Below, one piece after another: positions 63,820-64,000 of a DNA stretch of 64,000 nucleotides. Source of the stretch: Endomychus coccineus (taxonomy: Eukaryota; Arthropoda; Insecta; Coleoptera; Endomychidae). The position numbers were made by a program, and so were the translations under genes. Position 1 is the stretch's first letter. Every line of letters starts with the position of its first letter. The DNA is taken from the NCBI GenBank assembly GCA_958510875.1, contig OY294067.1:148416243-148480242 (forward strand). Direction: 5' to 3'. Under the pieces are notes generated by a model, which was not told the DNA's origin, ran no database searches, and saw only the letters and a program-made list of their open reading frames with translations.

Positions 63820-64000
63820 ATGCTCTCACGTAAACAGATAGATCTGAACAATATAATTTCAAATTCACTTCCATATATTGGAATCAATGAGCCACCAGTC
63901 AAGCTTTTAATAGATACGGGTTGCCACCCTTCAATACTTCGCCCATACATTGCTGAAAATTATTTCCCTGAGAATATTTTTGAATCTAACACACCTATAA
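63820..64000 (+). CDS. Gypsy pol start with aspartic protease (runs off window)
   Basis: Open frame in the -1 frame relative to gag, with ATG at 63820 (MLSRKQIDLNNIISNSLPYI). It then reads PPVKLLIDTGCHPSILRPYI, where LLIDTG is the retropepsin active-site motif. The change of frame suggests expression by -1 frameshifting or reinitiation. The gag stop at 63757 and a further stop in the gag frame at 63839 lie nearby. RT, RNase H and integrase should follow beyond 64000. Confidence 0.75.
   Translation, partial: MLSRKQIDLNNIISNSLPYIGINEPPVKLLIDTGCHPSILRPYIAENYFPENIFESNTPI

Overview
The window looks like repeat-rich, non-genic chromatin of an insect, most plausibly a beetle. The base composition is AT-rich, and almost everything recognisable is a fragment of an arthropod mobile element: BEL/Pao and Gypsy LTR elements, CR1/Jockey-group and R2-like LINEs, Penelope-like elements (PLE), Tc1/mariner, pogo-like and foldback-like DNA transposons, and MITEs. 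Primer-binding sites match insect tRNA-Lys and tRNA-Ser as remembered. No complete host gene was recognised. Only a few short open frames (3162-3530, 4244-4387, 27591-27737, 28109-28282) are candidates for host exons.

Layout. 1-180 is the 3' end of a BEL/Pao pol. 1.2-2.2 kb holds two minisatellites. 5.5-7.2 kb is a mariner-type element (5853-7187) nested in the start of another decayed transposase. 7376-20196 is a head-to-tail tandem duplication of a ~4.3 kb segment. Each unit carries one 2.19 kb transposon with ~430 bp terminal inverted repeats. In unit 1 that transposon is split by a nearly intact CR1-like retrotransposon (8434-12591), and unit 2 preserves the empty site. 20.4-24.3 kb contains a decayed gag, a LINE tail and a PLE reverse-transcriptase remnant. 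27.6-28.3 kb has two small divergent open frames around a TATCGATA (DRE-like) site. 28919-29735 is an element with ~250 bp inverted repeats.

30.5-37.8 kb is the most unusual part. It is a head-to-head and tail-to-tail patchwork of a ~472 bp repeat, each unit carrying a tRNA-Ser-like Pol III sequence, together with PLE-type repeat ends containing hammerhead-like cores, an 879 bp tandem repeat, and several near-perfect palindromes. 39.4-40.2 kb is an R2-like 3' fragment, followed by a 0.7 kb TGTATG microsatellite.

41747-50551 is a complete non-autonomous LTR element (TSD GGAT, tRNA-Lys PBS, no gag or pol). It has been entered by a 5.0 kb foldback-like DNA element (43809-48810, 9 bp TSD) that contains a pogo-like transposase gene and two inverted arrays of ~150 bp repeats. 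53.8-54.3 kb is a Gypsy integrase fossil and 58060-58302 is an 8-bp-TSD MITE. 58765-61863 is a decayed BEL element truncated by a Gypsy element (61864 onward) that runs off the window end.

How the parts relate: they do not form a pathway. The sequence records successive transposon insertions, and several relative ages can be read from nesting and empty sites. All family assignments come from motif recognition by eye; no database search was possible.
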